From Corbicula japonica (taxonomy: Eukaryota; Mollusca; Bivalvia; Venerida; Cyrenidae): a stretch of DNA of 64,000 nt. The notes beneath the pieces are model-generated. The model searched no databases. It was not told the origin of the DNA and was given only the letters and a program-made list of their open reading frames with translations. Both the position numbers and the translations under genes were made by a program. Every line of letters starts with the position of its first letter. Position 1 is the stretch's first letter. Positions 35,122-46,719 of the stretch are shown here, one piece after another. Where the stretch lies: NCBI GenBank assembly GCA_038501625.1, contig JAZAYU010000086.1:2554924-2618923 (forward strand). Direction: 5' to 3'.

Positions 35122-35627
35122 AAGCTTGTGGAAATCTTTTAATATATGACGATACAACAAATGAAAGAATACCAAACACAGGTCGCTCTACAAAACGTAA
35201 CTTTCCCGAAAAAGACAAAGGAAAGAAAAATATAAAATCAGCAACATCTGATGAAGAAGGAAATATGTCAGACTGTGCTAATGACATAACGATTAGAAGC
35301 GGTTCTGCGTCTGAACAAACATCAAAGAAAAAACATTCAAACAGAAAAGATCGCAAGATTGATTATAAAGGCACCGATTATTTAGAACAAGCAGAAATTG
35401 CCAAATCAAAAAGTCATAATGATCTTTCTAATCGAGATACTGTAACCGATGCAGTTGTTAAGAACAGCGTAAATAATAACGACCAGATATTAACAGGTTT
35501 TGCGAAACACCTCCAAACGGCTCGGAACTGCACTATAGAACATTGGTCGAATAATATTATGAATTTTTGTATAGTATTTTCTGTGTTGCTACTACCCGTT
35601 TTAAATGAAATCGGTTCATTAATTTAA

Positions 35628-37236
35628 AATGGTGATTATAAAATCTGCATTATCATTTTTAATCCTTTGTAAAATTAACTCGGTTAGACAACATCCTCTG
35701 CAACGTTACAATCGACAATTTTTACCGAACGATTAACAGATTCCGTTCTTTCGTTTATCGGAACAAGTTTTGCAAAATATATCTCCGATACAGTGATTTA
35801 ACTCAAAAATATAGCTGTATATTAAACTCACAACTGCATCAAGTTATTTCTAGATCAGTTTTATGGAGATTTATTTATGAATTTAAGAAAATAAACGACA
35901 AATATTACCACTTCAACTTTGTCCTCTACGATGAAGTCTTATTCATCTAACGAATCGTTCCTGATGGCAAATAGTGCGACTATTCTTTTTAAAGGGGTGG
36001 CTACAGTAATGTTAATGTGTTTGCTTTTGCATGCAATATTGTTGAGTTTAGGGTGAGTAAAATTACAGAGGTATCTTGTATTTGTTTGCAAATATAATTA
36101 CGTGTTTGGGCAAGTGTTAGAATGTTGCACCCCAGAACCAAGTTGTTTTGCCACTGACCGTTTCAATTGCCAGTGACTGCTTCAAAGCGGTACCCCTCTG
36201 TTTCCATTTGTAATTGTTTGTGGTGTCTTATAGAAATTAGTAAAATTATAAAACTGCTGTATCTTTATTGTTTCATTCGAACACTCATAAATTTTAACCG
36301 GTGAAGAGGACATAAATTGTATATGCATTCAAATGGAATTTGAGCCAGGACTGCCGGTATTTTGGTAAAAATTGGCATTTTTGGATTTACAAGGATTACA
36401 AATGATTACGTTGAGTATCTTTAATTATTGTAATGAAAGTTGAAATACATCATTTACATTTTAGGACGATGATGATGCAGTTTGTGTTGAACCCGCGTAA
36501 AATAAAAAAATGAAGAAAGAAAGCAAGCAATTACTATGGTCAGATGGTAGTGCGTTATTTATATCTTTAAACGGTTTCTATGGTACGAAATCATGCAAGT
36601 TATTGGCGAATGCTTTACATGTTAATCATCGCTAACCAAAAAGTATAAAAATGGTGAAAAATGCATATCCGAAATTGCCACATCCAGAAAACTCAGCCTC
36701 CCTATGCAGCCAAAAAGTAGAGAGGAAAAGAGAGCATTGGTTTTGTAGACCGGACAAGACTTTTAAAATGATATCGCCCCTACTGACAGCGCCTGGTCAT
36801 GCAATGCCATTTGCGCTACCTATTGAACTCAACGTGACAACCCCCTTGATAGAAAAACTCTGACAAACGTAATCATTAATGCATGACACCGGACACGGAT
36901 TTTTTATCAATAACAGTACTGACTATATGTACGGGCCACAGATCTGCACAAATAGCGCTACTGTGAATTTCAAAATTGCCCCTACTGAAGAGCGAACCCA
37001 TACGCCGGCAGCCATAGCCATGCAATGCCTATTAAGCTACCGACTTCGCTAACGGGGACAACCCAATTTTATCAGCAACATCAAGTTTCAGTTAAAAGCC
37101 AATTTAAAGGCGAATTAACTGCAACTCAAAAGTTGATCAGCCAGTGCAATCATGTTTGTTGCCATTAATATCTCTGTTGATTCAGATAATGATTCACAAG
37201 AAGTAATATTTTAACAATATTTAATATTCTTAATTA
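35628..37236. other. Intergenic region after GIMAP copy 3
   Basis: It includes partial R1 copies at 36128-36215 (minus) and 36645-36765 (plus) and an inverted dimeric SINE at 36770-37065. The ORF 36651-36863 runs through R1 and the SINE and is not a gene. Confidence 0.55.
36770..37065 (-). repeat. Dimeric tRNA-derived SINE, minus orientation
   Basis: Two decayed tRNA-like modules are separated by the spacer cagtactgactatatgtacg and tagcgctactgtgaatttc. This spacer is the inverse of that at 19735-19805. Confidence 0.6.
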
Positions 37237-37736
37237 ACAGCACTGATCATAAAAATAATTTAAATTTGAAGACATAATAAAATTTATTTCACAATTAAAA
37301 GCAAGTAAATGGTAAACAATAATCAACAGTATAACCTACTTTATGGTAGCGATATCAAAAGATAATCGGTCATAAAATGCTTTTCAGTCCTTTCTAATAA
37401 TACAACTAAGAAAATTGATCTATTAGCGGGACGCATTAAACCGGATTACATTTGTCGTTATAATGGAAATTCAATCTTATCATAGAAAGCAAAATGTAAA
37501 TCTTACTTAAAGGATGATCTAACATAGATCAAGCATGACAGATTTAAACAATAATAAATCCGTAAACTAAACACTTCAACCTTAACTCTTACGGTATGTA
37601 GAACTTCATAATTCTTTCACATATATACACATGGCACTAACGTTACTGTTAATATGGCTTCTTAATTTCTTAAAGTATTCAATTATTCAACATTCTTCTA
37701 TACACAACAGAGATGGCATCCTTCCAATGATTGCTG

Positions 37737-38512
37737 TTAAAACAGCATGAGTTGAAGAAACTCTCTTACATTTGCCATTTCTTGTTGTTGACGAAAAGTA
37801 AAGATTCAAGATAAAATATGGTTGTGTCTGCTGTAATTAATTTAAATGGAACTAAAGTAAATTTGTTTTCATGAACAACACTTAATGAAAAGTCCATTGT
37901 ACCCATGAAACCAAATAACTAGTTCTCATATATGTGATAACTGAAATGAGTTTATACAGACTTAATTTAACAATAAAAATTTGACAAATCTGTATGATAC
38001 GAATAAGGTCTTTAATATTCTTCAGAGCTTGACCTTGTTTTCTAGATTACCAAAACGTTTAGATTTGAACAAATCCAAACTTCTCAAAATCTGGCACTGG
38101 TTAAATGTTGGAAACCCTTAATGTATAAATTTAAATGATTTAAAATGATTTCAACATCTTAAATGTTGTTCAAAATGTTTAAATTGCAGAAAAATGTGCA
38201 ATATACATATTTATTCAACGCACTTCATCATTGTGGGTGCTTAGTGTCACAAGTCCTAAACGGCTGCTTATAGTCTTTATGCCCATTTACATGTATATTC
38301 ATGTTTATGTTCAGACTGAATTTATTCTTTTTTTTTAACATTTAGGACCTCAGCCAAGTTTTCGACAATATGTTGTTTTTTTTTCATTTTTATTTCATAT
38401 GGTGTCCCTTACCGTATCCATGAGTATTTTCTTCTGCAGTAAGCTTATCTCTTTTTTTCAGTTCTGCTGAAGCATTTGTTGCCTGGTGATGATTGGCCTT
38501 CTCCAAATCATC
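37737..38512 (-). pseudogene. Partial SYCP3 duplicate (last two exons), decayed
   Basis: The penultimate exon lies at about 38413-38512 and the last exon at 37737-37790, in the same order as the intact gene at 46666-47732. The last exon still reads [17 protein letters not shown] and a stop. Its splice acceptor has changed (CGT in place of CAG). The penultimate exon has one extra A in the run before aga-gat, shifting the frame, and has lost its acceptor, but it keeps the gtaagg donor. The flanks from about 37240 also match 46080 onward, so this is a DNA-level segmental copy and not a retrocopy. Confidence 0.85.
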
Positions 38513-38654
38513 GTAATATTATTTTCCACCACTGATTGCTAAATTTTAGCCTAATGAACTACAACCTTATAATGCAAACAACTAAAAAACAAGCACACAC
38601 TAAATATTTCCATTTAAAGTGGTAACGTCACCGCTTAAATATATGATACAAATA

Positions 38655-38998
38655 AGTGAAAGGGGAACTTTGAAGACCTCGACCACGACAAATAGGAAAA
38701 TATTGCAGGCTCGGTTTGATTGAGCCTGTTCATGGGCAGTGATGGAAAATGCTTATTACTGCCCACGCGCCTAGCCCCGGGTTGAGCTCATCTCAATATT
38801 TACACCAATAAACAGTACAATTTTGATCCATCCCAAACGATGGTATGCATATGGCGGTGAACATGGAACCATCAATGTGGTATTTTCAATAACATTCTAT
38901 ATTCAGCGGCGTACGGTCCCCAGATAAAAGAATGGGTTTGCCCTAAACGAGAAGACAATAAGCGGAACTTAACAGAACAGAATTCTGAGACGGGATCT
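38655..38998 (+). repeat. Dispersed repeat R2, long form
   Basis: It includes gcaggctcggtttgattgag, the palindrome-like core of R2, and ends with the gtccccagataaaag module, as at 21720-22062. Confidence 0.7.
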
Positions 38999-40047
38999 CA
39001 GAATATAAATCCTGCATATCAGAGACAACGCCAAAGGCAAAATTAAAAAAGCAGGAAGTATATCCTTGGGGGTGATTGAAAAATATCCGAATCTATATTG
39101 ACTGGGATATTGAAACCACCCATCTTTAAACTGGCCGAAATATTAAAAATAAAAAGTAAATTTAGAAGTACTATTAACATAGTACATAAATATCGTGCTC
39201 GACGACCTTCAAAGGACGTAACTTATAACCGCACTGATTGAATGTACGGGAGATAATTTCCAGGCGCCACACGGCGCAAACAACGCTATTGTGATATTGA
39301 AATAAGTGAAAGGGGAACTTTTAAAGCAATCGAACACGAGGAATATGAAAATATTGCAGACTCGGTCTGGCGCGTTTGCGGATCTAAGAAAAAATCAAAA
39401 GGTTTATTCAGGCGGCGCTGTTCCAGTGTAAAATTCAATAGAACACATACTGAACAAATCATCACTGTTTGAAAAGTGGGATTAATTTATGCAACAATGT
39501 TTAAAAATAACTATCATAACACAACAACTTTTTCGTTCGAAATATACTTAAACCCATTTAAAAAGCTTTTTTAAAATCATCAATGAAGTAAACAGACACT
39601 TCTTCAATCTACCACGACTGTCTTGCATCGTTCTCCTCTTCAGATAAAATGAATGTTTTGAGGATAAGTTGTACAATCGTTGATCTTGATAACATAATTA
39701 TGTTGTTTACAATATGACAATTTTAACAAAACGGTCTATGTCATTACAAGAAAGGTTGATATTAAGTTTATGCTATAACGTTTCAAATCTAATTGTCACA
39801 ATATTTAACGAGAAATTAAATACATTCAATTTTCAAACTTAAATTTAACACAAGTTTTATCACTAGTTATGTTCTGAGTTGTTCTACACTTTTAATCACA
39901 ATGCAGACAAAACATTATGTCGCGTTGGTGTAACTGATCTGCGTAGTCAAAGAAAAACAATATATTAAAATCAGGACAGAGAAACAATAAAATTTGGGAC
40001 TACATAACCAAGTTGACTTTAGGAGTAATTTATAGTATAACATATTG

Positions 40048-40300
40048 ATCTGGCCCCGTGATTATAAAACTTTTTTCATGCTCAACTCAATTCTGTGCTC
40101 AAACTTAAAATGTCTAGAACATTAACAGTCTTCATAAATAAGGGATACCTATCTGTTCCATGTTTGTTGTTGAGAGCCATTATGTCATATTTTCAGTTTG
40201 AAATGTTTTATTTTATATAATAAACAGAAACGAAGCCGTCAAATTTTCATTCTCAAATTGAGCCGAGCATGAAAAAAGTTTTATAATCACGGGGCCAGAT
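40048..40300. mobile_element. Short inverted-repeat element (253 bp)
   Basis: Ends of about 38 bp are inverted copies, ATCTGGCCCCGTGATTATAA on the left and its complement on the right, continuing to the gcatgaaaaaag/cttttttcatgc parts. It has no coding capacity. Confidence 0.8.
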
Positions 40301-42317
40301 ATGTTTTAAGCTTGCTTTTCTAATGGTTTTAAGTTTTATAGTTATACTAGATTGTGAGTGTTCGAGATTAATTTATACTTTACTCATTTCATTTGCAGAA
40401 TATTTTAAGCCCGCAAATTTTGCTGCATTCAATTTGGAAATGTTTTTATTTGAAATGTAACTTTCAGAAAGTAAATCTGGATGGAATTTCTCTTCATACA
40501 TATAAATTTATATTAACCTTCATAAGGGAATTATCAACAAAAATGAACGTTTTTTTTTCTCAAATTATTTAAAATGAAACACAATTCTGGTGATGTATGC
40601 AAAAACCTTACTAATAAAGAATAATATATTATTCGCGGTTTCAGGTTTTCGAGTGCTGCTTTAATTTATAAATAATTCCAGTTATTAAGTTGGTGCACCT
40701 AATGACCTTGTTTAAATCTCTAGTGGGATATATTTCCCTTAGTAGGTCGTTTTCATCATTTTGAAATTGATCTTTCTATAAGAAAAGCGAAAATATCATT
40801 TTCCATAGAACCAGATCTAAGAATTGAAGTTTATGAAAATTAAAACAGGTATAGTGTCTTTAATTTGAGGAATTTAGTTCTGGTACGATTTTAAACGATA
40901 AAGAACACAGCTTGGTCATTTTTTTTGAAGAAAGACAGTGCATAATATTATTACGTGTATAGTGATTTAAAACATGTTAGTTAATTTTACACCCATAATT
41001 AATGCTGTTTATGTCCTTATAATGGCCAATTGCAAAGGCTGTAAAGTGTGAGCATGCACTTCCTATCCGCGGTCAACTGATGGAGAAAGGGGAAAAGCAT
41101 TATGTTGATAAGAGGATCAATTAAAAATAACGCACAACAGCAATAAATAAAAAAGAATACCAGTGAATAGTTTTTTCATTATTTCGTAAATATTAGTGAC
41201 GTTTTAAACAGTGTCATCACCGACTGTATGGTCCCAGGACCCGTTATTAAAGAAAATGAAACAAGTCCGTGCCTTTCAATTAACAAACATCATAAAATGA
41301 CATCACGACAAAAACCTCGTAAAATGAAATCAGGCTGTCTATTTTTCTAGCGACTCGACAGTTTGTTTCACATTAATTTACCTTATGCACACAAAATTGA
41401 CAGGCGAATTTCTTTGCAATCTCAAATTTAAGCTATGCTACCTTTCTAGGGGTTGTCCCGACTAGCTCAATTGGTATCGTGTTTGAATTTACATGGCTAT
41501 GCGTTGTCGCTATAAAGTAGGGTAAGATTTTTAGTAGTTTTGACACGTGTACACTACTTTGCTTGATAGTGAAGGTGTAAGGTTGGTAGAACCTGGTTTA
41601 AACCTCTAGTGCCGAACATGTTTTGATACTGAGGTCCATCAGGTTATCTGTTTCAGTATTTGTTTGAGTATCTTTTTGTTTAGAATTTGATCGTGTTATA
41701 ATATCATTCTCTCTTTTCTCTGCTATTTGGATATGAAATTAATAATTTTCAACACCTGCCAATTAAAATGTGAGTGGGTTATCCTATGAAAATAAAATTT
41801 GCCGTGACACCATGGAATTTTTTACCATTTCGTAAAATAGCTGAAATAATCTGCACATGAGTTCTCTACTTACTTGAGATTAAATAGAGATCTTTTGAGC
41901 AATTAACTTGTTTGCTGCCTTTGAGCGAGGAATGCTTTGTAATTGTGCATCCGGGATCTTCCCGTGTACGTGAAAATTCGCTCACCGAGCGAAACGTCGC
42001 AGACATTAAACGTACGTATATATACGATATCTCTAATAAGTAAACAAGCGGACACGGACGCTTACACGGATCACGGAACTGTGGAATACAGGCCAAAAAC
42101 CCAACGAACGATTTGTTTCTTTTGACTGAATACATAAAAAATAGATGTTCAGTTTGGCAGTCATTTTATGAAAATACCAAAAAGTATAAAAATTAAATGA
42201 TTGGGTGGGTGGACGGGCAAACGGACAAATTGGTTAATATCTTAACCTATCTAAACAAAACCGTTTTTATCCACCCACATACTTAAGTGCGCGTATGTTC
42301 CACATTATGACCACAAT

Positions 42318-42325
42318 GCGGAAGT
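42318..42325 (+). promoter_or_regulatory. ETS-type site upstream of GIMAP copy 4
   Basis: GCGGAAGT lies 63 bp before the ATG, in a leader block also seen before 1837 and 8419. The surrounding alignment continues through tttggatat-like and aaaagaagaaat-like words, so the block is conserved, and not only the eight bases. Confidence 0.35.
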
Positions 42326-42380
42326 TAAAATTTGGGATATGAAAGAGGAACAAAAAGAAGAAATCATTTAGTTGGAGTTA

Positions 42381-44796
42381 ATGGCTTCGGAGAATAGCTC
42401 TTCAGAAGGTAAGAACACTTTTGAATTTACAATAAAACTTTAAATAAAGTCGATTGTGTTTAAAAAAGAACAATTGTAATTCGTATAGTAACTCAGATTT
42501 AAGTTAAGGTGTGAGAGGATATATTGTCAATATTGTTCTTTATAATTTGATTTTATTAGGTATGTAAATGTACGAACTTCGCAAATTATTGTTTATATAT
42601 GGTAAGATTACTCGGTGTATTCAATGTAATACAACAAATACGAAACGTAAGTTCGCGTCATATTTACAACTTCTAATAAACTAAGATCAGTTGGCAGTGT
42701 TAACATTGGCAGTTACATGTAAACAGTACTATTCTAATCATCGTATACTAAATGTGTTTCATTTGCCGAGAGATCTAAAGCGTTGCCACCTATTTTTCAA
42801 TTTGCAATCAAAAAGCTTGTACATTCGTAGGTTCTACAAAGAATTTAAGAATTTATTTCGTCTAAATTATTTTAAATCTTTTGGCATAAAAATTTAAATT
42901 TTGTTATTATAGCTTTATTCTATAAATCAAAAACTCGTACCGTAATAAATAATGTTTCTTAAATTATTCATTTGAATAAACGTATTTGATATGCACAAAC
43001 TTGTAAATAGAATATTGATTATGACACAACAAAAAATATCTTTTTGGAATAACTGATAAGCAAGTTTTGTTTTATATGCTTTAACTAAGTAATCATGGGT
43101 ATTTCAGTTATTCGTATACTATTGATTGGAAGAACAGGCCAAGGAAAGAGTACGACTGCCAATTCACTTGTTGGTCATAAAGGATTATTCAAAGAGTCCT
43201 GCAGTTCAAAATCTCAAACAACAACATGCGATTGGTCCAAGGTAACGATCTTTTAAAGTTAAACAGAACTGGTAGGCGGAAACGAGTGTTAGGCGCCCGG
43301 CAGACTCGACATAATTTTATTTGTGTTTTTCGTTTTTTTTTAATCTCAGAAACACAAAAAATAATTAATATAATATATTAGTATTATCAATAACTTGTAA
43401 ACAACATTGCGATTGGGCAGTAATATGCATGTCCACAGCCGCCCATGGGCAGCCTGATAACCGAGCGTCGATATTTTCATTATTTTGTCTTGTTAAGTGA
43501 CCGTCGAAGTCTTATTTTAATCTATTCTTCACATGGTTTTTATTCAATTTGAATTCCCAGAGAGCTGTTAAGTTTCACCAGTTCAAAAGACATTATAGGC
43601 TCACGCTTTTAATGCAGCATTGATTTTTTTACTAAACATTTATCCACTTATTTGTAAATACTATAATGCTTTTGTCATAGGAGCGAACCTTCCTTGGACG
43701 ACGTTTAGAGGTTGTCGACACACCCGGCATATTTGACACAGAAACTGACGATGATAATGCAAGGACACACAAAGAACTGCTTAAATCCCTCGTTCTGACG
43801 ATGCCTGGATTTCATGCCATTGGTTATGTCCTCAAATGTGGAGAGAAAATAACAGATGAATTTAAGAAAACTCAAGACCTTTTTTTCCGATGGTTTGGCC
43901 CAGGGGTGGAAAATTTTACTTTTGTCATCTTAACCTGGTGTAGCTCAGAGGAAATGAAAAAGGAATACATTTCTGATGATCCACAAAGCAAACTTAAAGA
44001 ACTTGTTGAAAAGTGTGGCAGAAGAGTTTCCATAATCGAAAACAAAGGAATGGAAGTCTTAAAAAAAGAACAAATAAAAAAGATTTATAAAGCAGTAGAC
44101 GAAATAAAAGCAGCTAATGGTAACAATTGCTTTACGAATGTAACTTTTCAACTCGCTCAGTCGTACTTTCACAACAAATGTCCGGAGAAACTAACGCAAG
44201 ATTCAATTATATTGCTTAAAAAGGCCGGTCTAAAAGAAGAGAATCTAGTCTGGCTGGGTGACATCGACCGCAACCTTTTTAGTGATGTTTCAACAAGTGA
44301 AACAACTGCAACAACTGAAAACACAGATGATGAAACCCAATGGGCTTGTGGAAATCTTAAAATATACGATGCAACAACAAATGAAAGACTATCAAACAAA
44401 TCTCGCTCTAAACAACACAGAAGAACCTCTTCTTCTGAAGAGAACGAAAGGAATGAAAATACATTTGCAACACCTGATTTAAACATAGAAGAAAAGATGT
44501 CAGACATTGCTTATGTTGACGAATTTGAAAGCGGTTCTACTTTTGAACAAATATCGAGTAAAAAACCTTCATCTAGAAGAAATCGTCAAATAGATTATAC
44601 AGCACCCGCGGACTCTAATCGAACCACATTTACTGAATCAAACAATGCAAGTGACATTTCTACTCTGGTTACAGTAACTGACACAGATGTTAAGAATAGC
44701 GTCACAAATAACGACCAGGTGTTAACTGGTTTTAAGAGATACCTCCAAAAGGCTCGGGACTACATGAAAGACAAAATTGGTTGTATTGTCTTATGA
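42381..44796 (+). CDS. GIMAP: GIMAP copy 4, intact AIG1-type GTPase
   Basis: Exons: 42381-42408 (MASENSSSE, donor gtaaga), 43108-43241 (donor gtaacg) and 43681-44796 (acceptor ttgtcatag), predicting 425 residues. P-loop GRTGQGKST is at residues 17-25 and G3 DTPG at 67-70. The AIG1 conserved box spans about 97-129. The G4 position, LTWCSSEE at about 138-145, lacks both the Lys and the Asp of the usual motif. The tail from about 235 is rich in Ser, Thr, Glu, Asn and Lys and carries CGNLKIYDATTNERLSN. The end MKDKIGCIVL combines lysines with a Leu-ending CaaX box, as expected for a prenylated protein. It has the shortest introns of the array (about 0.7 and 0.44 kb) and no visible damage. Confidence 0.92.
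43395..43515 (-). repeat. Degenerate R2 in intron 2 of copy 4
   Basis: It keeps gcagtaatatgcat and ttgtcttgttaagtg-like parts of R2 in reverse. It is heavily diverged. Confidence 0.4.
43681..44796 (+). CDS. GIMAP: GIMAP copy 4, last exon (G3 to CaaX)
   Basis: The frame begins ERTFLGRRLEVVDTPG at the acceptor and runs to TGA 44794-44796 without interruption. The internal ATG at 43801 lies inside the GTPase fold and is not a plausible translation start. Confidence 0.92.
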   Translation, partial: ERTFLGRRLEVVDTPGIFDTETDDDNARTHKELLKSLVLTMPGFHAIGYVLKCGEKITDEFKKTQDLFFRWFGPGVENFTFVILTWCSSEEMKKEYISDDPQSKLKELVEKCGRRVSIIENKGMEVLKKEQIKKIYKAVDEIKAANGNNCFTNVTFQLAQSYFHNKCPEKLTQDSIILLKKAGLKEENLVWLGDIDRNLFSDVSTSETTATTENTDDETQWACGNLKIYDATTNERLSNKSRSKQHRRTSSSEENERNENTFATPDLNIEEKMSDIAYVDEFESGSTFEQISSKKPSSRRNRQIDYTAPADSNRTTFTESNNASDISTLVTVTDTDVKNSVTNNDQVLTGFKRYLQKARDYMKDKIGCIVL

Positions 44797-46665
44797 TTAT
44801 CTTTTGATGTGATCAGCGATGCAATCTTACTTGAAACGGGGTTCTATTCATGAATTTTAAATTATAAGAGAAGTGTTTGAAAACGTTTGCAAAAGGTCTG
44901 TTTAACATTATATTATGTGTTACAAAGATGTAATGCAAGTTGATTGTCATGCAACAAATACTTCTGAAGTTTTTACCAACACAAATGCGTAGGATTGTAC
45001 ATGTAATTCATAGAAAACATATACGTTTTAACTTTTAACAACGAGTTAACATTTTGGTTGTGAAACAAAATTTTTAAGTGATAATTAAATATTTCAATTT
45101 TCAAGATAATAATTCAATGATCTTAATTTTCTGGCAGAAATGCTATGAAACAATCTATCCTGATGACATTTATTTTACAAATTATAACAAGAGTGCCAAA
45201 CTATCACAACTACGCCCGTCAAAATGCTGATCATCAAAGTTGCGTAACGATCTGATGAAAATTATTCGACTTGGAGAGCAGATACCGCTAATTCAGTTTT
45301 TGGACAATTCAAGGGCCATAATTCAGGAGTGCCAGGGGGGATTCGGCAGGTTATAGAACTTGGTCGAGATTTTATGCCAACCAACATATTCACCAAGTTT
45401 GATAAAGACCGGATGAAAACTCTTTGACTTTGAAGGGGCAACACATCAAGCCTGGGGAATCAGTTCAACTACAATATTTAGATTTATTTGCACTGCTGTT
45501 AAAAACAGCTTTGTAAATCAAATTACTCAAAGTGTCAATATTTCAAACACTTTTAAAAACATAAGTTTCAGAGAAGTCATTTGAAAGGGAATTAACTCGA
45601 AATTTTATCAGTCTGGAGTTAGAATTCTTATCGTCAGAATTAGAATTATGCAATTGATATAATCTATGTTTTTGTTTATAGAACAATTTTTTTCCCGGAT
45701 ATAAGCAACAATAAGTTTCATATTCATCATTTGAAAGTTAAACAAACAAAAAAACGGGTCAGTTAGGAATTAATGTGGATTTATTAATATTGTGGTGTAC
45801 TCATTTTGGTGGAATTGTGAAAGGTTTTAACCACGAATTATAATGAATTTAACCACGAATTGCTAACACAAATACAATGTAAATTTGCACATAAATTTGT
45901 TATAGAAAGTTGAAAACCCAAACTTAAGAACCCACACAAACTATGAAATTTTAAGCCCACAAAATTGGGTTTACAGTATGTTTATTTCCGGGAATAGCTT
46001 TGTAAATTGATGCAGAAGAGGGTGCACAACAAGTGTCATTTTTTACAACATTTATATATATTAAATATAATAAGTACTCTGATCATAACAACAACTCGAT
46101 AATTTTATTTCATAATTAAAATCTAGTCAACAAACAACAAATAGACAACTGTATAACCCACATTATCAATTATGGTTGCAATATCAGAAGATAATCTGTC
46201 AGAATTATGCTTTCCACTTCTTTCCAAAATAACAAATAAGAAAATATTAGCATAATGCATTAAACCAGTCAAAGTATGTCTTGAGCTTAACTCAATAATT
46301 AAATCTTATAGAAAGCTAACTGTGAAACTTTATTGAAGCATGATAAAAGTCAGAGAACGGTGCCCAAGGTTATAAAACTGAGCATGAAAACCAGTCTCAA
46401 ATCTCAAGCATCTGATTGGCTGAAATAGAGACTGGTTTTCAAACTCAGTTTATAACATTCAGCCCGGAAGTCTTAACAATAATATAAATGATACATGTAA
46501 ACTTGAGAGTTGAACCTCAAATCTGATGGTATGTAGCAATTCATATTCTTCTACACATATCAATCTCCAGGCATCAATGTTAACCTTGTTGCTCAATTTC
46601 TTCTATTCAACTGTCTTCCACACTAATGAGTGGTATCCTCCTATTATTTTTAGTATTAATGTTGA
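44797..46665. other. Region between the 3' ends of GIMAP copy 4 and SYCP3
   Basis: The two genes converge here. A low-copy bivalve-type repeat with caagggccataattcagga lies at about 45190-45440, and its minus ORF 45262-45444 is a reading through it. An inverted repeat of about 30-bp arms lies at 46366-46465 (gttataaaactgagcatgaa and its complement). Confidence 0.5.
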
Positions 46666-46719
46666 TTAAAATAGCATTGTTTGAAGTGATTTTCTTACAT
46701 TTGCCATTTCTTGTTGTTG
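46666..46719 (-). CDS. SYCP3: SYCP3 exon 8 (C terminus)
   Basis: It encodes [17 protein letters not shown] and TAA after the acceptor tttttcag, nearly identical to the vertebrate C terminus needed for fibre assembly. Confidence 0.93.
   Translation of the reverse strand, partial: QQQEMANVRKSLQTMLF

Larger units (their letters stand above)
27318..35627 (+). pseudogene. GIMAP copy 3, broken by frameshifts and an insertion
   Basis: Exons: 27318-27345 (MASNDSSSE), 32783-32916 (P-loop GRTGQGKST) and 34054-35627. The splice sites and the first two exons are sound. In exon 3 the G3 motif reads VVNTPG instead of VVDTPG. An A-run at about 34433-34441 is two bases longer than in copy 2 and shifts the frame to a stop at 34450-34452. 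A foreign segment of about 216 bp interrupts the domain at about 34545-34760. Another shift lies near 34840. The C-terminal end is shifted, and the CaaX cysteine codon has become CGA. An 84-bp tail segment is present three times (34864-35121). Intact up to the first stop, it could make only about 186 residues. Confidence 0.88.
38520..42300. other. Repeat-rich region before GIMAP copy 4
   Basis: It contains R2 (38655-38998 and a fragment at 39300-39372), an inverted-repeat element (40048-40300), a decayed SINE (about 41450-41530) and an R1 fragment (41570-41640, minus). Nothing recognisable as a coding exon was found. The ORFs at 41866-42135 and 41943-42125 overlap on opposite strands without support. 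Confidence 0.5.
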
